Part shown: positions 1-12,000 of the stretch, piece by piece
Layout: every line of letters starts with the position of its first letter
Position numbering within the stretch: position 1 is the stretch's first letter
Position numbers and translations under genes: made by a program
Origin: Chromera velia
Taxonomy: Eukaryota; Sar; Chromeraceae
Length of the DNA: 28,879 bases
NCBI GenBank assembly: GCA_018398765.1
Contig: JAHBMJ010004820.1
Location: 112,311 to 141,189 of the forward strand
Reading direction: 5' to 3'
The notes under the pieces: model-generated
Seen by the model: only the letters and a program-made list of their open reading frames with translations
Databases searched by the model: none
Told to the model about the DNA's origin: nothing

Positions 1-897
1 CAGCGCCAGGGAGACCCAAACTGACGAGATCCCGACAGAAGCTCCAAAGCCTCCAGCTGCTGCAGTGGAAGCCGGCGGAAGTCTCTCTCAAAAAGAGGAG
101 AAGGCGCTGCGCTTAGAGGTCAGTGCGTAAATCCGTCTGCATGCGTGTCTTTCCTGCGGTATGAAAAAAAAACAATTTGGAAGGAAGGAAGGAAGCCTGC
201 ATCAAGAGACTGCACGGGAGACCGCGCGACCGTTGATTTTTAAAGCACCATGAAGGGCAAGTATTTGTCTGTGTGTATGTGTGTGTCTGTGTGTGTGTGT
301 CTGTGTGTATGTGTATGTGTGTATGTGTGCCTGTGTGTATGTGTGTGTGTATGTGTGTGTGTGTGTCCGTGCGTGACCCGCGTGTGTACGTCTGTTTGAA
401 TCTGCGTACATCCAGCTTTGTTTTTAAACGTTTTTGTCTTTGCCTGCAAGCGGGGACGCAGGTGCAGGTGGTTTTTCGATATTCGATGCTTCTTTGCGCT
501 TTCAGCTTCTCGAAAGCCCCTTTTTGTGTGAAGGTTTGTTCTTGTGACGGCGCGCTACCTTTTCAACATTTCATATTTGCGCCTCAAGATTTTCCCTCAT
601 ACAAGAATATCGGACAGGTCTTTGCCATGCAATTCAGACGAAAAGATGACGGCACCTTTTCTGAGTGTTTTGTTTGTTCTCTTCTTCTCTTCTTTCTTCG
701 ATCAGGTCTGGAGGCTGCAGCAAAGGCTGAAGGAGAAGAACAATCAAGTGCATCAATTGCGCTGTGTCAGTCTTTTCTTTTCGTTGATTGTGTGTTTTTT
801 ACTTGGTCGGTGTCCGTATTGACCTTTCGTTCCTCCCGCATTTCACTTTTCTGTTCGATTAGCGGCTTTGCTGCTTTTAGTCGTCCTAGTTGTCTGC

Positions 898-932
<35 letters not shown>

Positions 933-3421
933 GTAATGACTTTCGACCTACGTATGTATTTTCCAGCCTGTCTCTGTGCCTGAAGAGAAGAGACGCGGAT
1001 ATTTCATTCATCCGAAGAAGCAAGCAGGATGTTGTCTGTCTTTTTTTTGGCTGGCTGCACTGTGCGAAAGTGCGACTGAAAAAACACCTACACAAGCGCG
1101 TACACTCATACGCAGACGACTTTTTCTCTCACTTGCCGTCCTTTGTTCCGGTCTGCAGCATGTACAGTCTTTAGAGAGGGCAGAGACCGACAGGGAGAGG
1201 GGAACGACGGCAATCGCCTTGCAACCCGCTCCCCCTTGTTTCTGGCCACCCCCAATTCATTCTTCGGTCCGTTTCGCCACCTCTCTTCTCTTCTTGAACT
1301 CTTATCTTCCTTTTTGATTGCGTTTGAAAGCGATCACAGACGCAAGATTTGCGAAGAAATGGGAAGTAAAGTCTCATGGAGCAGAGAGTCCACTTTAAGA
1401 ACAGCAGTTGTGAGAGGACAACGCTTCTCTGTTCCACTCTGTGCGCTTGTTCTTCTAACCACATTCTCTCTGTGGGTGCCTCTCTTCGATCGATCGAAGC
1501 TTTGAATTCCCCTCTTGAACTGAGCAAAAAAAGGAGGAGAGTCTGCATTCTGCTCTTCTACAACAAACATTTCTTTGTCGGTGTCTATCAATGCCCTCCT
1601 GTCGCTGCTGTGCCTTACAGCTGCTTTGATTGTTCGACATCAAATGGAGCTGTGCTTTGATTGTTCGACATCAAATGGAGCTGTGCTTTGATTGTTCGAC
1701 ATCAAATGGGGCTGTGCTTTGACTGTTCGACATCAAATGGGGCTGTGCTTTGATTGTTCGACATCAAATGGGGCTGTGCTTTGATTGTTCGACATCAAAT
1801 GGGGCTGATTGCCCCCTTTCAGATGTGCATCCAGACTCAAAAAAATCCACAGTCGCCTGGTTCCTCCTCTGCCTCTGTTTTTTTTGCCTCTTTCTCTCGC
1901 GTGTTCACCTGCCTTCCTTGTGTAGGAAAATGACTTGTGAAGTGTCCGCCCGTCTGCGTTTCATTTTGTCTTGTTGAATCTACCCACCCGTTCCGTCCAT
2001 CCGTCCGCTCTCTCTATTCATGCGCATATCTATACATGCAGTGCTGCTGCGCTCCCCCCATGACGCCGTTGGTGCCCGTCGTCTTCTCGTCCCCTCAGGG
2101 TGCGCCCTCTGTCCTGTACGCACAGACGGCAGCCTCGATAGGGGGAAGGGAGCAGGGGATGGAGGAAGAGGAAGAAAAGACAAACGCAGGGGAGGAAGAG
2201 GGGGAGGGGGAGTGCGAGGAGAAGCAAAGACTCTTTGAAGAGGTACGTCTGTTGGGTTTGTGCATGCTGAATGGATGTAAAGGAATCAATGCCCTATCGC
2301 ACGATCGAGAGAGTTCTCTTGGCTCGAGGAAAACAGACAGAGGGCCATGAAGGATCCAATACAGCCAAAGTTGAAGTACAATTTTGGGAGACATGTTTGA
2401 AGGGTAATTTGTGAGTATTGTTGAACTTCTTTGAAATGGCAGGTCTGTGAGAGGTTTGTATGGGGAGTTTTCCGGTTCAAAACCAGTGCGCGCTCTCGTC
2501 CGTCTTCTTTCCTCTTGACTTCACGTCAACCCAATTCGCCGCAGCGACAAGGCAGTCCGGGCAAATATCAGTCAATCGCAGTGAATTTCCTGGTGTCTTT
2601 ACCTGTCCAATGTCAAATCGCTCACATAAGACTTGACCCGTTTCAACGAGTTTTTTGAATAACAGAATGTGTACATTGATTGTCTGGCGTTGCTTCTTCT
2701 CTGTGCAGACAAAGCGACAAGTCGAAATTCTCGGCATCAAAAAGTCATTAGAAACGGTGAGCACCTTCATAAAGAATTTTGCCCGAAGTTTGATTCCGGT
2801 AAAAAGTAGTATCTCCTTTCTTTCTCCCCTTTGATCCTTTCTTTTGTTTGTTGAGCTCATCTTCCTTCCCCCCTTTCCTGAACACACAACCTGCTTCTCT
2901 GCCTCAACACTCAGTGGCAGGGCGAATTCATACAGTCATACACGGTCTCTTCTGTTCTTCCCTTTTCCTTACTCTTGCGTTTCTGCCTTGCAGGAGCGTC
3001 TACGCTCTCAAGTTCTCTCCAACATGCTCGAGAGGTTGAGGGCCAAATTTCTTGAAGGGGGGGGGGGCGAAAAGAAGTCTGAGGTGGGCCTGCATGTGTC
3101 GACTTCTGCCTTTTCTAGTGTGTGTATTTAATGTTCTCCGTCACTCAACGCCTTTCCATCTCACTCGATGCCCTGCCGTTCCTTCCTGTCTTTCTTCCCT
3201 TCCATTCCCGACGTTGCTGGACTCAGTGAGAGAGAGAAAGAAGTGAATGTGCTCAGACAGATGGCGTGATGGGAGGGAGAAAAAGACAGACAGAGAGATG
3301 GGAAGGAAAGAAGACGCGGGGCTCCTGGAGAATCATTCCCCTGCTCTTTCTTCCTTTCTCCTCCCCCGCCCTCCCCCCCTCTCTCTCCCTCCACACACAC
3401 TTACTTACTCACCTCTCTCTC

Positions 3422-3481
<60 letters not shown>

Positions 3482-3853
3482 GGGGGGGNNGGGGGGGGGG
3501 AGGGATGGAGGGAGAGAGAGAGGACACGGGAGTCTGAAAGCGAATATTGAAGAGAGAAGAAAGAGATGACTTCCCGTAGACGTGCGGTAAAGGACACACA
3601 TATCGTCACACAGCTGCTTTCCGCTCCTGTCTTTCTCTTCAATTCCCTGCCATGAAAATGTGTTCTTGCATGTTCCCGCCCTTCTATTGATATCTAGATC
3701 CTCAACGCACATTTGCATGGAAATTCAGAGGTCGATAGTATCCCGATCATGAATAAGTCTCGATCATTCCAATCTTTTGAATACAGGCCCACGATCCATC
3801 AAAGAGGGCTCGTCTCTTCTGTTGTAGTGCTCCTCAATCCGGACTCTCTTTGA
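1..3853 (+). CDS. Coiled-coil protein, 3' part of gene (5' end outside window)
   Basis: I do not recognise the family. The proposed exons are 1-118, 706-765, 2099-2242, 2709-2756, 2994-3083 and 3698-3853. All introns are phase 0 with GT donors (GTCAGT, GTCAGT, GTACGT, GTGAGC, GTGGGC) and AG acceptors. Joined, they give about 204 residues and a TGA stop at 3851-3853. The product is charged and heptad-like: RLQQRLKEKNNQVHQLR in exon 2, an acidic Glu-rich stretch in exon 3, then a helix running unbroken across three exon joins (EEKQRLFEE / TKRQVEILGIKKSLET / ERLRSQVLSNMLERLRAKF). That continuity is the best support for the chain. The first exon is Pro/Ala-rich and starts mid-codon, so the gene begins upstream. 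Weakest points: extra small exons could lie between 765 and 2099 (for example near 1344-1366 or 1928), and the last exon rests only on a TATCTAG acceptor and an open phase-0 frame of 51 codons. A cytoskeletal or scaffold role is possible but is a guess. Confidence 0.6.
268..372. repeat. (TG)n microsatellite with TGTA interruptions
   Basis: About 105 bases of GT dinucleotides broken by TATG, TCTG and CCTG units, inside the first intron of the coiled-coil gene. Long open frames crossing it (VCVCVC or THTHTH proteins) are artefacts of the repeat. Confidence 0.9.
899..928. repeat. (TC)n microsatellite
   Basis: Roughly 15 TC units in the long second intron (766-2098) of the coiled-coil gene. Confidence 0.85.
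1624..1808. repeat. 31-bp minisatellite, six copies
   Basis: Six head-to-tail units begin at 1624, 1655, 1686, 1717, 1748 and 1779, exactly 31 bp apart; the last is slightly cut short. Each contains TTGATTGTTCGACATCAAAT. Copies differ at one or two bases (GGAGC in the first two, GGGGC later; one TTGACTG variant), so the array is young. It lies in an intron of the coiled-coil gene, and 31 is not a multiple of three, so it is not a protein repeat. Confidence 0.95.
3403..3510. repeat. Compound CT / GT / GA / poly-G tract with two unresolved bases
   Basis: CT, then (GT)n, (GA)n and GAAA units, then a run of about twenty G interrupted by two N at 3489-3490. It is in the last proposed intron of the coiled-coil gene. 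The N pair marks an unresolved homopolymer in the assembly. Confidence 0.85.
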
Positions 3854-5981
3854 AAAGCCCACTTGCTCATGGACGCCCCGTATGTCAGACTATGTCCGCC
3901 GTATCTTGAGCATCTATGCACATGAGGGCTGAGTTTCGCCAGCTTGCTTTTTCGTTCATTCTACCGGCTGGAGAGGAAACCCATGATGTATGTATGTGTG
4001 TTATGTGGTGAGTGCAGTCGAATCCCCCCCCTCCCTCTCCTTTGGGAGGGAAGGGACTAGGATTCTCAGGAGGGATGGAGCCTCTGGATGCGCCGGTCTA
4101 ATCAAGGACTTGTAAAAGATACTAGCCTTTCGATTAGTCCACAGAACAAATATGACCTCGATCTGCCCAGCTTTCTGCTGCCTAGTCTGTTGCTGTCTGC
4201 TTTGATAATCTGTGAAATTACAGAAAATTATAAACTGGTCAAAGTAGAGCAAAGACGGGCGTAGACGGGCGCTCAGAACATCTGTAAGTCTGTCACAACG
4301 GATGATATACTGAAGTTGTAACTGAACTGCTATGTGTGACGACATTCTTCTTATAGTTCCAACAGTTTACCGTGATAAGATGATCTTTATTGCATGATTT
4401 CAATAATTTCTAACATAGGTCTGTGCAGGTCTTAAAACTAGTCTTAAAATTATGCTAGAAATTAATTTTGGTTGAATCTTATACGTTCAAAATACTGATA
4501 TTAAAGGCCGAAGAAGGCATTCAGATGGAGGAGCGTCAAGTATGAGAGAGAGAGCTAGTAGCAAGAGCAGTAACGAGGACAGAAGGAAGAGATAAAAGAC
4601 GTATAGGCCAGACGCTAGAAACAAACTTTAAGTCAATGCCCCCCCCCCAAAAGAAATACTGATATTAAAGAAACATAGAATGTTGTTTGAGAAACTTTAA
4701 ATATTTTTTAACAATCTTTTGTCCTAGTTTTTTTAAAAATTTTATTAAAAATGTTGATGTCCTACTTGAACGTGCTAGAAGCAACAGGAAACGGCGGCCC
4801 GCACCAGACCTCAGACTTGTTGTGTTCCGCCTTAGAGCATCCCACACAGGTGCCCCGGTAGACCTGGCATGCCCCTCCCTGCGCGGTACGGGCCTTCTAC
4901 ATTTATTCTATGCATAGCGTGCGCAGTAAAAATTTGGGTTGAACACAGTCCCCTCTGTCGTTGTTTTCCTGACTGATCGATAGAATGAAGTCCTCTGTTC
5001 TAGCTGATATCCTGACTGACAGTCTCATATGACGACAATCCATAGATTTGTCGTACTATGCAGTATGACTCGATCTGGAGATATCGTAGAGCCTATGATA
5101 AGATAGAGTTTAGTACTTACATCTTCGTAAAGAGTCTGTTACTTCATATAGACTCTGAGCCTAGAAGTTGCTCCACTTATACTCTATGCCTAGACTGCCT
5201 GTGTTAGGAGTTTAGCTGGTATAGAATAAGACTTACCCTAGGATGCACCACAGACATCGAAGCCTAAACCGAGGCCTACACCTAGGCCCACACGCGGGCT
5301 AAGCTGGATATGAAGGCTAGTATGAAGGGCCCTAGGAAGGGCTGCATTGAATAGGCCACATCCAGCCAACTTGAAGGGTCTCAAACATAGTCCCGAACTA
5401 TGTTCTGGACTAAATGAAATTTAATGAATATGTGCAGGCATATCATAAAAAAGCAATGTAATAGACTCATTTTATGTACTACCCCAGATTTATCTGCTAG
5501 TGATAAAAAATTGATATGTGTATCCTGATTTTTGCGTCATCCACGTATCGGATTGACATTTTTACGTAGAATTTTCTTATTGATCTGGTTTGGTTCTCTT
5601 CATAATTTCTAGAATGAATGCACGTGCTTCTATAATGCCCCATAATGCTCCATCGTACTTCATCAACGTATTGCTTTGTTTCAACATACACAAACGTGCA
5701 TACCCTTTCAGCTCATTTTTATTGCTCATATTCTTATTCCATGCGAGCATCACACTAGGCAGCTTATTTATCAAGTACCTTGCAAGCCTGAGTTATTGTT
5801 AGCCTAGCAGCAGTACCCCATATAACTATGATATAAGCCCTACAGCTTGGGTCTTAAAGGGTGTGAATTAGTGCAAATACGCTGAAATATACTGAAATAG
5901 GCATATAACTAGCCCATATTATGAGCGATTATGAGCCATATATAGCATACTAGGTATAAATCAAACTATAAAGCTTACATA
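3854..5981. other. AT-rich spacer without recognisable genes
   Basis: No open frame here has family features or clear splice signals. Composition changes to AT-rich, with many CTAG, CCTAGG and TAGAC words, unlike the flanking genes. It includes a short hairpin-like stretch at 4028-4055 (CCTCCC ... GGGAGG) and a C run at 4639-4648. It directly precedes the LINE remnant, so much of it is probably decayed transposon sequence; that is inference. Confidence 0.6.
4490..4670. repeat. Pair of exact 17-bp direct repeats
   Basis: AAATACTGATATTAAAG occurs at 4490-4506 and again at 4654-4670, so the starts are 164 bp apart. The segment between is purine-rich and ends in a C run. It could be the target-site duplication of a small inserted element or chance in AT-rich DNA. 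Confidence 0.55.
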
Positions 5982-8066
5982 TTGGCCTTTGTCATCTTTC
6001 TTTATGTTTTAGTTTTTCTCCTCTCTCCCGTTTGCTGCTCTTTCTTTCACCCTAGGTTTCATCTTTTTTCGTTTTGGCCTGTACGCTGGAATGTATTGCG
6101 CATTGCCCCCGTCCCTAAGGGCCCGCCGAGTCTGGACTGTAACGAATGGCATCTGATCTATATTGTGGGGCTTCTGGATAAAATTTTTGCGTTATTGATG
6201 GATTTGAAGATCAAAAAAGAGGTGAAAATTAATGAAAGACAGCTCGGTTTCAGGTAAAGAGTGGGGACAAGAGAGGCCTTTGCTGCTCTGTCTTCGTTAA
6301 TTCTCAGCTCTAAGAAGAAGAAGAGTCCTCTGATTGCTGCGTTTGTCGATTTCAGTAAGGCTTTTGACACTGTGCCTTCGGTCAAGATATTAGAAAGGCT
6401 CAGGGAGGAGGAAGTAAGCCAAGCCGATGTTTGGATGATTCATTCTATGTATAGTCAGGTGAAGGCTCGGGTGGATGGGGCAACTGAATGCTTCCCAGAA
6501 GGTGGAGGCGTGAAGCAAGGCGACTCTCTTTCTTCTCTCCTCTTTCTTCTTTTCATTAACAATCTGCATAAGTCTGTCAGCTCCAATCATAATGAAAACA
6601 TATATCAAAGCCCGGCTGGGGGTGCAGATAGAGAGATTCCTGTCAGACTGTCCGACGTTTTAATCGAAGTATCGGGTATGCTGACGACCTTGTATTGTTT
6701 GCTCACAGTGCTTCAGACTTGCAGAAATGCCTGTCCCGTCTTGAGGACTATTATAAGGAGCACGGTCTGAAGGTGAATTAAAAAAAGATAAAAGTGATGC
6801 GCCTCTCCTCCCCCCATCCCGACCTTGTGCCCCAGACCCCTTTTCTTTATGAAGGTAGACCAGTGGAAGCGGTGAGTAAATATAAGTATTTGAGCAACTG
6901 GGTTTTTAAGGGGGGTGACCTTAGCAAGACAGTCGAAGCCCGCATATTATATTGAGGCGGCAGAGAAAGCATTGGAGGCTGTGTTTGGCACTCTCTCATC
7001 TCTTGATTTTATTTCTCCCTTCACTAAAATTACTTTGTTTAAGGCCCTCTGGCTGCTAGTTGCATTGTATGGACTGAAAACGATCCCGCTGAGGAAAGCA
7101 GATGTTGCTTACCTCAATGCTTTACAGTTACGTTTTGTTCGATGTTGTTTTGGTCTCTCTTACCACTCTTTTATTTCGCTTTCTCTTCTTTCTCTCTCTC
7201 TTGAGCCATTCAGTTCTCTACTTGGTAAGTTGATTGGGGGCTTCGCTCAATGCATCAAATCGATCGATCGTGCTCTACCCTGGGCAGTGTGGAATGAGTG
7301 TTTGGCTGGCTCGTGTGAACCCTTTATTAAGACAGTGAAATGGCTGGCTATTCCTTTGGACTGCTCCCTTTTGTGGCCTCCTTTGCCAAGCTTGGTGGGG
7401 GACAAGTTTAAAAAAAAAGGCAAAGGCAGAAGGAAAAGGGTGGTAAAAAAGATTGTGGAGGGTGTCTAGCTGTCCGATTGGTTAAAAGAAGACAGTAGAA
7501 ACGTTAGGGACAGAGACGGAATTTTCTCCCGCCTTACAAATCTCTTTCCTTTCCAATATGAGAACCCAACCAGACAACGTTTGGCCATGCATCTTCTAAA
7601 TGAAAGGAAATGGCGATCGAGAAGCGAAATAATAGAGTGCAGTGTTGAACCTCTCTCTAAGAGTCTGTTGCAGTCCTCCGCAAACTTTCGTACACTTTTC
7701 AGGGCTCTCACGGGGGGGACATCGATAGAACTCAACCCGACTCAACCAGAACGACTGTGTAACAGATGTTTGTCCCCTTCGCGTATGATCAAGGATGAGG
7801 TTCATGATCTAATGGAATGTAAAGACTCTAAAAAGGAGCAGAGCAGGCTGAAAGAACTGTATGAAATTGTAAAACAGAGAGCGCCTATTGACATAAGAAT
7901 AAAAATCGCACAAAACGTTGCGGGTGCAACAGGGAGAGACACTTCAGATAATGAGAAGAAAATGAAAGAGATGATGTTGCTGTTGTGCACGATCCTGCCT
8001 AGAAGCGGCTTTAAAGTGCTAGCCGACTGTCTGAAAAAAGTTTATTGTGTCGATCAGGCAAGCTGA
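5982..8066 (+). pseudogene. Degenerate LINE (non-LTR) reverse transcriptase
   Basis: Conserved blocks of a non-LTR reverse transcriptase appear in order. There is a finger region (APVPKG ... KIFALL ... ERQLGFR, 6100-6254), motif A (AFVDFSKAFDTVP, about 6338), motif B (GVKQGDSLSSLLFLLFINNL, about 6509), the catalytic GYADDLVLFAH (about 6674), and the thumb and C-terminal region. A Cys-His knuckle typical of LINE ORF2 ends follows (CNRC ... H ... MEC, about 7759-7820). The element is broken by an in-frame TAA at 6255, frameshifts between 6620 and 6677 and near 6940, a TAA at 6779 and a TAG at 7467. No endonuclease domain is visible upstream, so it looks 5'-truncated, as is common for LINEs. Catalytic Asp residues in motif A and YADD survive, but the frame does not. 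The clade (RTE-, I- or Jockey-like) cannot be fixed by eye. Confidence 0.9.
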
Positions 8067-8690
8067 GTAGAGTCGTTTCGATTGGTATGCAGGCTTCCTC
8101 CCACCCCCCCCACCCCCCATGAATATGTGCTCTGGGTTGTCCTCAAAGCCTTGTTAGTGGCTTGCGATTTGGCGTCAGTGAATCTAGGATTTAACCCTGA
8201 ATCATCATCATTATCACATAAGCAAATATCTTGTCTTTCTGCATCAAATGTGATTAACATTGTATTAGATGGTCTTTGCCTAGGTCTCTGCGTCGCTCTG
8301 CAACGAGTTTATAACACTGTGTATGCTAGCATGTGCTTTTCCACACTAATAACTGTCAGCGGTTTAAATTGAAATATAATTTGATCGTAAATGAATTAAC
8401 TTAAATTAACTTTTCGATCTTAGACTATTAATATTTTTATTTTATTGCATCACTGTGTATTAGTATGTATTAGTGTGTAAGGTCGGACTAGATCAGACTG
8501 AAAAATACTGATACGGACTGATATCAAGACACCGAAAAGAGAAACAATGACGGTCGTTCCTATTGAGAGACTCTTATACTGTTTAGAGACTGAAATTAGA
8601 GTTCCAGACCAGGCCGCCATCCTATGCCCTCCATGATGCGCTGCGGCTAGCGCCGGCGCCGCTGCCATGCCGCGGCCGAGGCCGCGCTCA

Positions 8691-8778
8691 GCCGCCGCTG
8701 CATGCCGCCGCGTTCAGGTTTTTTTTTTTTTAATTCTTTCTTCCGCGTGCGCACGTACGGCCGCCGCATGCCGCCGCG
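8691..8778. repeat. GC-rich imperfect direct repeat around GCATGCCGCCGCG
   Basis: GCCGCCGC(TG)CATGCCGCCGCG occurs at 8691-8712 and again, without the TG, at 8760-8778. Between them lie a T run (about 12 T) and CG-rich words. The surrounding 8640-8785 is the most GC-rich patch near this gene start. It could be a CpG-rich promoter element or a small repeat. Confidence 0.6.
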
Positions 8779-8845
8779 CGGGGAGCCGAATTAAGCTAGC
8801 TAGCTTTCCCCTTCTTGCATGCCTTTCTGCAATTTTCTGCATGAC
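8699..8845 (+). promoter_or_regulatory. Candidate TGCATGC promoter motifs of the AT-hook gene
   Basis: TGCATGCC at 8699 and 8816, CGCATGCC at 8765 and TGCATGAC at 8838 lie about 200-340 bp upstream of the ATG at 9041. The same core occurs at a comparable distance before the other complete genes here. TGCATGCA-type sites are bound by ApiAP2 proteins in apicomplexans; that they act here is inference. Confidence 0.35.
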
Positions 8846-9040
8846 ATGAGTGCGCGTTCTTGCGTCTTCCTTCATCTTCCAACCGCGCATAACCACGCAG
8901 AACACTCAAGACCAGAGAGTTTGGGATGACGAGCGTGCAAGCCTGGTGACAGCAATGCGGTGATGCTCATTTGTGGAGTTGCTTAAGCAAAACGCTCACA
9001 GAGACACCGTACGCATTTCGCTACTGCCGACCGGACAAAA

Positions 9041-12000
9041 ATGTCAGAAGGAACGGGGGCGGGGTCGGCAGACCTCATGTCCCTGGATCAAATCAGCCGG
9101 CTTGTATCCCAGCAGCGAAAGATGCTGGCGTGGGATGGTGCAGTTCTGAAGTTTGACCGTGAAAGGATTTGCGTTCGAGTTGTTTCACATGTCAAGGGAC
9201 TTGTTATTCAAAAGCTTTTCCCGGCCTTTCCAGAGGGACGCGAAAAGTACCCAAAAGGCTGTCCGGAAGTGCAGGCGGGTGAAGTGCCGAGCTTCTCAAA
9301 GGAAGTGATTGAGAAGTGGTCATCACAAGGCAAGGTGCCGAAGTTGCAGGCGATGGAAGCAACAGATGCCGGTTTGACATTTGCGAAGCATCTCACCCGC
9401 ATTTGGTATGACAAACAGCGTCTGTCCCAGTGGGAAACTGACGCCTTCTTTGACGAGGCAGTCATCAGGAAGGTATGTCCACTGCGTCAAATACCGAACT
9501 GAGTGAAAGTTACCGTGAATAAACGAGAAAAGGCAGGGCGTGGCTTTTCCACCCGTGCTCTTTGAGACCTTTTGTTTGAGTTGCTGGTGAACTTTTTCTC
9601 CTTCTTCCTTCATTCGTTAGTCTTTCCCTTTGCAGGATGAAGACGAAAACCTTCGGAACAGAAGAGAACCACGTGAGACAGGAGCTGATCCGCCTGCAAG
9701 TCGGTCGTCAGTTTTCTCTCCGCCCCTTGGCACGAATGACAGACCTTTGTGCTGCCTGTCTCCCGCCTGCCTGTTTCGCCGGTTTTGTCTCTGTCTCCCC
9801 CCCCCTCCTGCCGCGCCCCCCCTCACCTTTCTGCCTGCATCTCCCTATCTTGTTCCTTTCCCACCCTTGTGTTTGTGTCTCCGCATCCCTGTCCTCTGCA
9901 GCACCCTTCTCACTGCATGTGCCGTCTGTCTGTCTCTGCCGTTCCGTCTCGTCTCCTTCATCTCCCCTGCAGCCTCCACGCGTTCCGGAGGGGTTCGCAG
10001 GGATAGAGAGAAGTCTGCTACCGCAGAGACAGACGAGGCAGCAGGAAAGGTTCAAGTGAGGATTTCTCTCAGGGACTCCAAGGGAGCCCAGCAGCAGCAG
10101 GAGAAATCTGACCAGACAGACGAGAAGAGGGGTCGGGGCCGGCCCCGCAAACACCCTGTGCCCCAGGAAAGCGAAAAGGCAAAATTTGGGGGAAGTGGTC
10201 GGAAGGGCTCTGCAGACAGCAGTGAGCCTTTAGCGAAGAACCCGAAGGCCGTCCTCCAACGAAATCGGAAAAAGGGCGGGCAGGGATGGACCAAGAAGAA
10301 GCAATCTTCCAGGCCGCCGCCCCCCCCTCCCCCCAAGAAAAAGTCAAACAATCAGCAGCAGCAACAGCAGCAGAAGCCTTCCCAGTCCCCCAAGGCCGGG
10401 AAGGAAGGTGCGTCCGGGTCGCATATGCCGAAGGTCCAGAGGTCCGTCCAGCTGCAGCTTCGTGAAGAAGAGAAGGCGCGTGAGCAGGAAAAGAAAGGAA
10501 GCAGAGAGGCGCCCAACGCCAAGCCTGTTCTCCCGTCTCTGAGAGGACTCCCTGCATCACTCACAGGGCCGGGGCTGGTTCCAGAGAACATTGGGGGTGT
10601 GCCGGGACAGGGGGAGGGGGAGGTGGATAAGATGAGTGATGGTCCTGATTTGGATTGGGATTATCACCGTCTTTGCGGGATGGCCCCGGAAAGCAACTTC
10701 ATGCAGGTCGAGGCGTTCCATCCCTCCTCCATCCGTGAGATTCCCTTCACACGGTGGCAGTTTCTTCGCGTCGGCCCTGAAAAAGAAGTCTTTGTGGCCT
10801 TCCTCCCAGAGACTGCCGTGACAGGCCCGGGGCGTCCGAAACGCGTCCTTCGATCTGAAATGACCGACGTGTGGGATCCCCTACCCCCCGACTGCGTATG
10901 GCTAGAGGGGACCGCGAAGGGTCAAGACCCAATCGAGGTCGAATTTGCAGGGCCTAATTCGAATGCCAAAAACAAAGGGGGGGGCCCTGCGGGAAGTGTT
11001 CAGGGGGGGAACGAATCGATCTATCGTCGTCAAAGGTCCCCGAGTCGCGCCACCCAGCGGCTGTCTTTTCTTCCGTCTCCACAGCCTGGAGGCGCATCCT
11101 TTTCTGTCCACCCACAAACCCAAGCGAGGGGACCGGGTTTTGGTTCCAGTTCCACAGGGCTCCGTCTCCCCCGCCTCCAGCTTCCTGGGTCCGACCATCT
11201 GGGCCCGGGAAGCACTAGGACAGATTTTCTAATCGGCGGAATACCCTCACCACTCCCGTCTCCGTCTTTCGGTCTCCCGTCTCCTGTCCTCTCCCTTCCT
11301 GTCCCGGGTGGCGCCGGGGGGGATTCCCCGGCAGGACGGATTAGGCGCCGCCGCAGCAGTCTAGGCGTCCCTCCTCCACTGACGGGGTGGGGGGGGGATG
11401 CTGACTCCGATGTTGCAGGGGCTGCAGCTGCAGTGTCTGCCTCAGAGGCTCAGTTCCTCCTCGGTCGGGAGGGGCCGGTTGTTGTTCGTACACGTGAGAG
11501 ACAACGAGAGGAGAGAGAGGTCCGCGCCGCCCTCCGTGATCTCGGTGTGTTTTTTTCTCTCACAGAGGGACAGTATGACGATGAGGGAGGGAAGTTGGAG
11601 GGGACAGAGAAGATTGGGGGTGTAGGGGAAGACATAGAGATGGGGGTTGCGTCGGAAGCCGAAGTTCTGGGTGGGATTGAGGGGAACGTATCGCCTGCCA
11701 AAAGCACGACAAGCGGCCCGTTTGCCGCTCTGTCTGCGTACTCGAATGAGGCACCTGCCCCGCCCTCATTACAGAAACAAACGTCTAATTCTTTTCTCAC
11801 CGTTCCCTCCAAAAGCCCCTTAGCGCAGGAGAGCCCCGGCGTGCAGACGCGAAGGGCCCCAGGCAGGTCCTCAAAACAGCAGGGGACAGAGGGCAAAGCA
11901 GACAAGATAGGGGGGACACACCAGACGAATCTATTGGCGAGCCCCGGTGCCGAAAGGGATCGTCCCTTATCCGCAGAGTACGCAGAAGGTCTAAGTTGTT

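Larger units (their letters stand above)
8067..9040. other. Spacer: LINE 3' flank, AT-rich block and 5' region of the AT-hook gene
   Basis: After the LINE stop come a C-rich run (8098-8119), an ATC-rich patch and an AT-rich stretch to about 8460. GC content then rises sharply near 8640. No gene is supported. The in-frame TAA at 8984-8986 limits the next gene to the ATG at 9041 unless there is an upstream intron. Confidence 0.55.

Noticed and set aside
273-983. Open frame of 236 codons beginning with VCVCVCV-like sequence
   Set aside because: It is created by the GT microsatellite and runs through intron sequence; the supported exon at 706-765 uses a different frame.
1143-1230. Possible coiled-coil exon (HVQSLERAETDRER) after a CTGCAG acceptor
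   Set aside because: No suitable donor follows within the open frame, so it was left out of the gene model.
2430-2490. GGTTCAAAACC resembling a tRNA T-loop
   Set aside because: No matching acceptor stem, D-arm or anticodon arm could be found around it.
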